From assembly GCF_023006325.1 (NCBI RefSeq), contig NZ_JAINDF010000004.1, positions 434,001 through 498,000 of the forward strand: DNA of 64,000 bases, read 5' to 3'. Numbering within the stretch: the first letter of the stretch is position 1; each line of letters starts with the position of its first letter. The notes under the pieces are model-generated. The model searched no databases, was not told where the DNA came from, and saw only the letters and a program-made list of their open reading frames with translations. Position numbers and translations under genes: made by a program. The DNA is from Kordiimonas marina (lineage in GTDB: Bacteria; Pseudomonadota; Alphaproteobacteria; Sphingomonadales; Kordiimonadaceae). This document shows, piece after piece, positions 63,098 through 64,000 of the stretch.

Positions 63098-64000
63098 GGG
63101 ACGATAACCGTGTCACCCGCGGCGAGGCCGCTCAATATTTCGACATAGTCGCCGCCGTCATGCTTGATGTGCTCACCCGGCACCACGGCGCGTTCCACCG
63201 TCTGCCCGTCTTCCTTCACCATCACGAAGTCGAGGCCCGACCGGGTGGTTACGGCGCTTGCCGGTACCAGAAGCGCATCGCGCTTGCCCACCGGCACCTC
63301 AACCAGCATCCGCGCGTTGACGAAGTCTGTGTCGAGATCCTTGACCTCCACATCGGCGACCACGCGGCCGTTCTGGATTTCCGGGTAGATTTTTGCCAAG
63401 TGGCCTTCGCTTTCGCCGTCCACCGTGGTGATGCGGATCGGCGCGCCCTGCTTCAGCGCTTCGGCGTGACGTTCCGGGATGGCGAGGCGCAGGAAGAAGC
63501 CGCCACCGCCAACCATGGCCAGCGCTTCGCCCGGCTGGATGACCGAACCGACCGTGACCGGGATCGTCAGCACCTTGCCGTCAAGCGGGGCCAGGACCTT
63601 GCCTTCCGTGCTTTGCTGTTCAACCACCGAGCGCTGGGACTTGGTAGACTGAAGCTGGTTGCGGAGCACATCCACCTGCGTGCGCAGCTGATCAAGCCGC
63701 TGCTTGGTCACCACACCCTTTTCCAGAAGCGTCTCACCGCGTTTGAGGTCGGCCGAAGCCGTCTTCAGCTGCGATTCGAGCGCCCGTATCTGGGCGTCGA
63801 GCGCATCGGTCTGGTAGGCCAGCTTCTGGTCCTGCACCAGGCCGATCTGCTGGCCGGCCTTGACCGCATCGCCTTCGGTGACGGTCAGCTTCATGACCAC
63901 GCCGCCGATACGGGCACGCGCGGGCACGGTATAGCGGGCCTCCACACGGCCGTAAACCGGCTTCCATTCAGTGATGGACGTCGGCGTGAGGGAAATAGCT
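63094..64000 (-). CDS. RND periplasmic adaptor subunit (5' end outside window)
   Basis: At least 301 residues of a membrane-fusion protein (HlyD/AcrA type); the frame runs off the right edge, so the signal peptide is not seen. Readable parts: RARIGGVVMKLTVTEGDAVK (lipoyl half-motif), a coiled-coil hairpin (LDAQIRALESQLKTASADL), the second lipoyl half KVLAPLDGKVLTIPVTVGSV, then a beta-barrel domain and the GLAAGDTVIVP end. It links the RND permease to the outer-membrane channel. It is first in the operon and translationally coupled to the permease. Confidence 0.92.
   Translation of the reverse strand, partial: AISLTPTSITEWKPVYGRVEARYTVPARARIGGVVMKLTVTEGDAVKAGQQIGLVQDQKLAYQTDALDAQIRALESQLKTASADLKRGETLLEKGVVTKQRLDQLRTQVDVLRNQLQSTKSQRSVVEQQSTEGKVLAPLDGKVLTIPVTVGSVIQPGEALAMVGGGGFFLRLAIPERHAEALKQGAPIRITTVDGESEGHLAKIYPEIQNGRVVADVEVKDLDTDFVNARMLVEVPVGKRDALLVPASAVTTRSGLDFVMVKEDGQTVERAVVPGEHIKHDGGDYVEILSGLAAGDTVIVP

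Overview
The window reads as a gene-dense chromosomal segment of a GC-rich Gram-negative bacterium, most likely an alphaproteobacterium. Supporting signs are a trxB gene followed by a LysR regulator, an NDUFAF7-type methyltransferase beside lgt, a UbiK-like (BMFP) protein, a YbjN protein beside proC, and small alphaproteobacterial PAS (PAS_5-type) proteins. A Kordiimonadales-like marine organism is only a guess. I see no insertion sequence, phage, CRISPR array, tRNA or rRNA.

Layout. 1-4.7 kb: a glutathione S-transferase fragment, a 7TM sensor kinase, an aldo/keto reductase and trxB. 4.7-7.7 kb: a small winged-helix gene, a LysR regulator and a secreted HEAT-repeat/cyclophilin fusion. 7.7-8.25 kb has no protein gene but holds a good candidate small RNA. 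8.25-18.1 kb is housekeeping: proC, ybjN, ubiK, lgt, a MidA/NDUFAF7 methyltransferase, pgeF, prs, a solute-binding protein, rplY, pth and ychF. 18-26.4 kb: DUF2007, a diguanylate cyclase, a membrane protein, a secreted amidohydrolase, DUF3108, an LrgA/LrgB pair, an unusual chemoreceptor and a MaoC hydratase. 26.4-30.3 kb: msrPQ and three tandem PAS paralogues. 30.3-35.6 kb: arginine succinyltransferase-pathway genes astB, astD and astA plus an M20 peptidase. 35.9-36.6 kb: a LuxR-type regulator with a degenerate receiver. 36.6-46.4 kb: valine catabolism genes (3-hydroxyisobutyrate dehydrogenase, 3-hydroxyisobutyryl-CoA hydrolase, acyl-CoA dehydrogenase, mmsA) with an S9 and an M16 peptidase among them, all on one strand. 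46.9-50.4 kb: two DUF547 paralogues around a LysR gene. 50.5-59.8 kb: a CHAD protein, an S10 carboxypeptidase, a sensor kinase, a PhyH-family dioxygenase, glmU, glmS and a second aldo/keto reductase. 59.9-64 kb: an RND efflux pump and its adaptor, cut by the window end.

How the genes fit together. A recurring theme is peptide and amino-acid use: exported S9, M16, S10 and amidohydrolase-type peptidases lie near complete or partial pathways for valine and arginine breakdown. Other groups serve envelope building or repair (lgt, glmUS, msrPQ, LrgAB) and sensing (two orphan histidine kinases, a GGDEF protein, an MCP, PAS proteins).

The most interesting unexplained signals are in non-coding DNA: a three-hairpin RNA with an anti-Shine-Dalgarno-like C-rich loop at 7997-8141, a cloverleaf-forming element of about 126 bp at 37554-37679 inside the valine operon, alternative hairpins in the ybjN leader, and a structured leader ahead of rplY. 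None of these could be checked by folding software or database search here.
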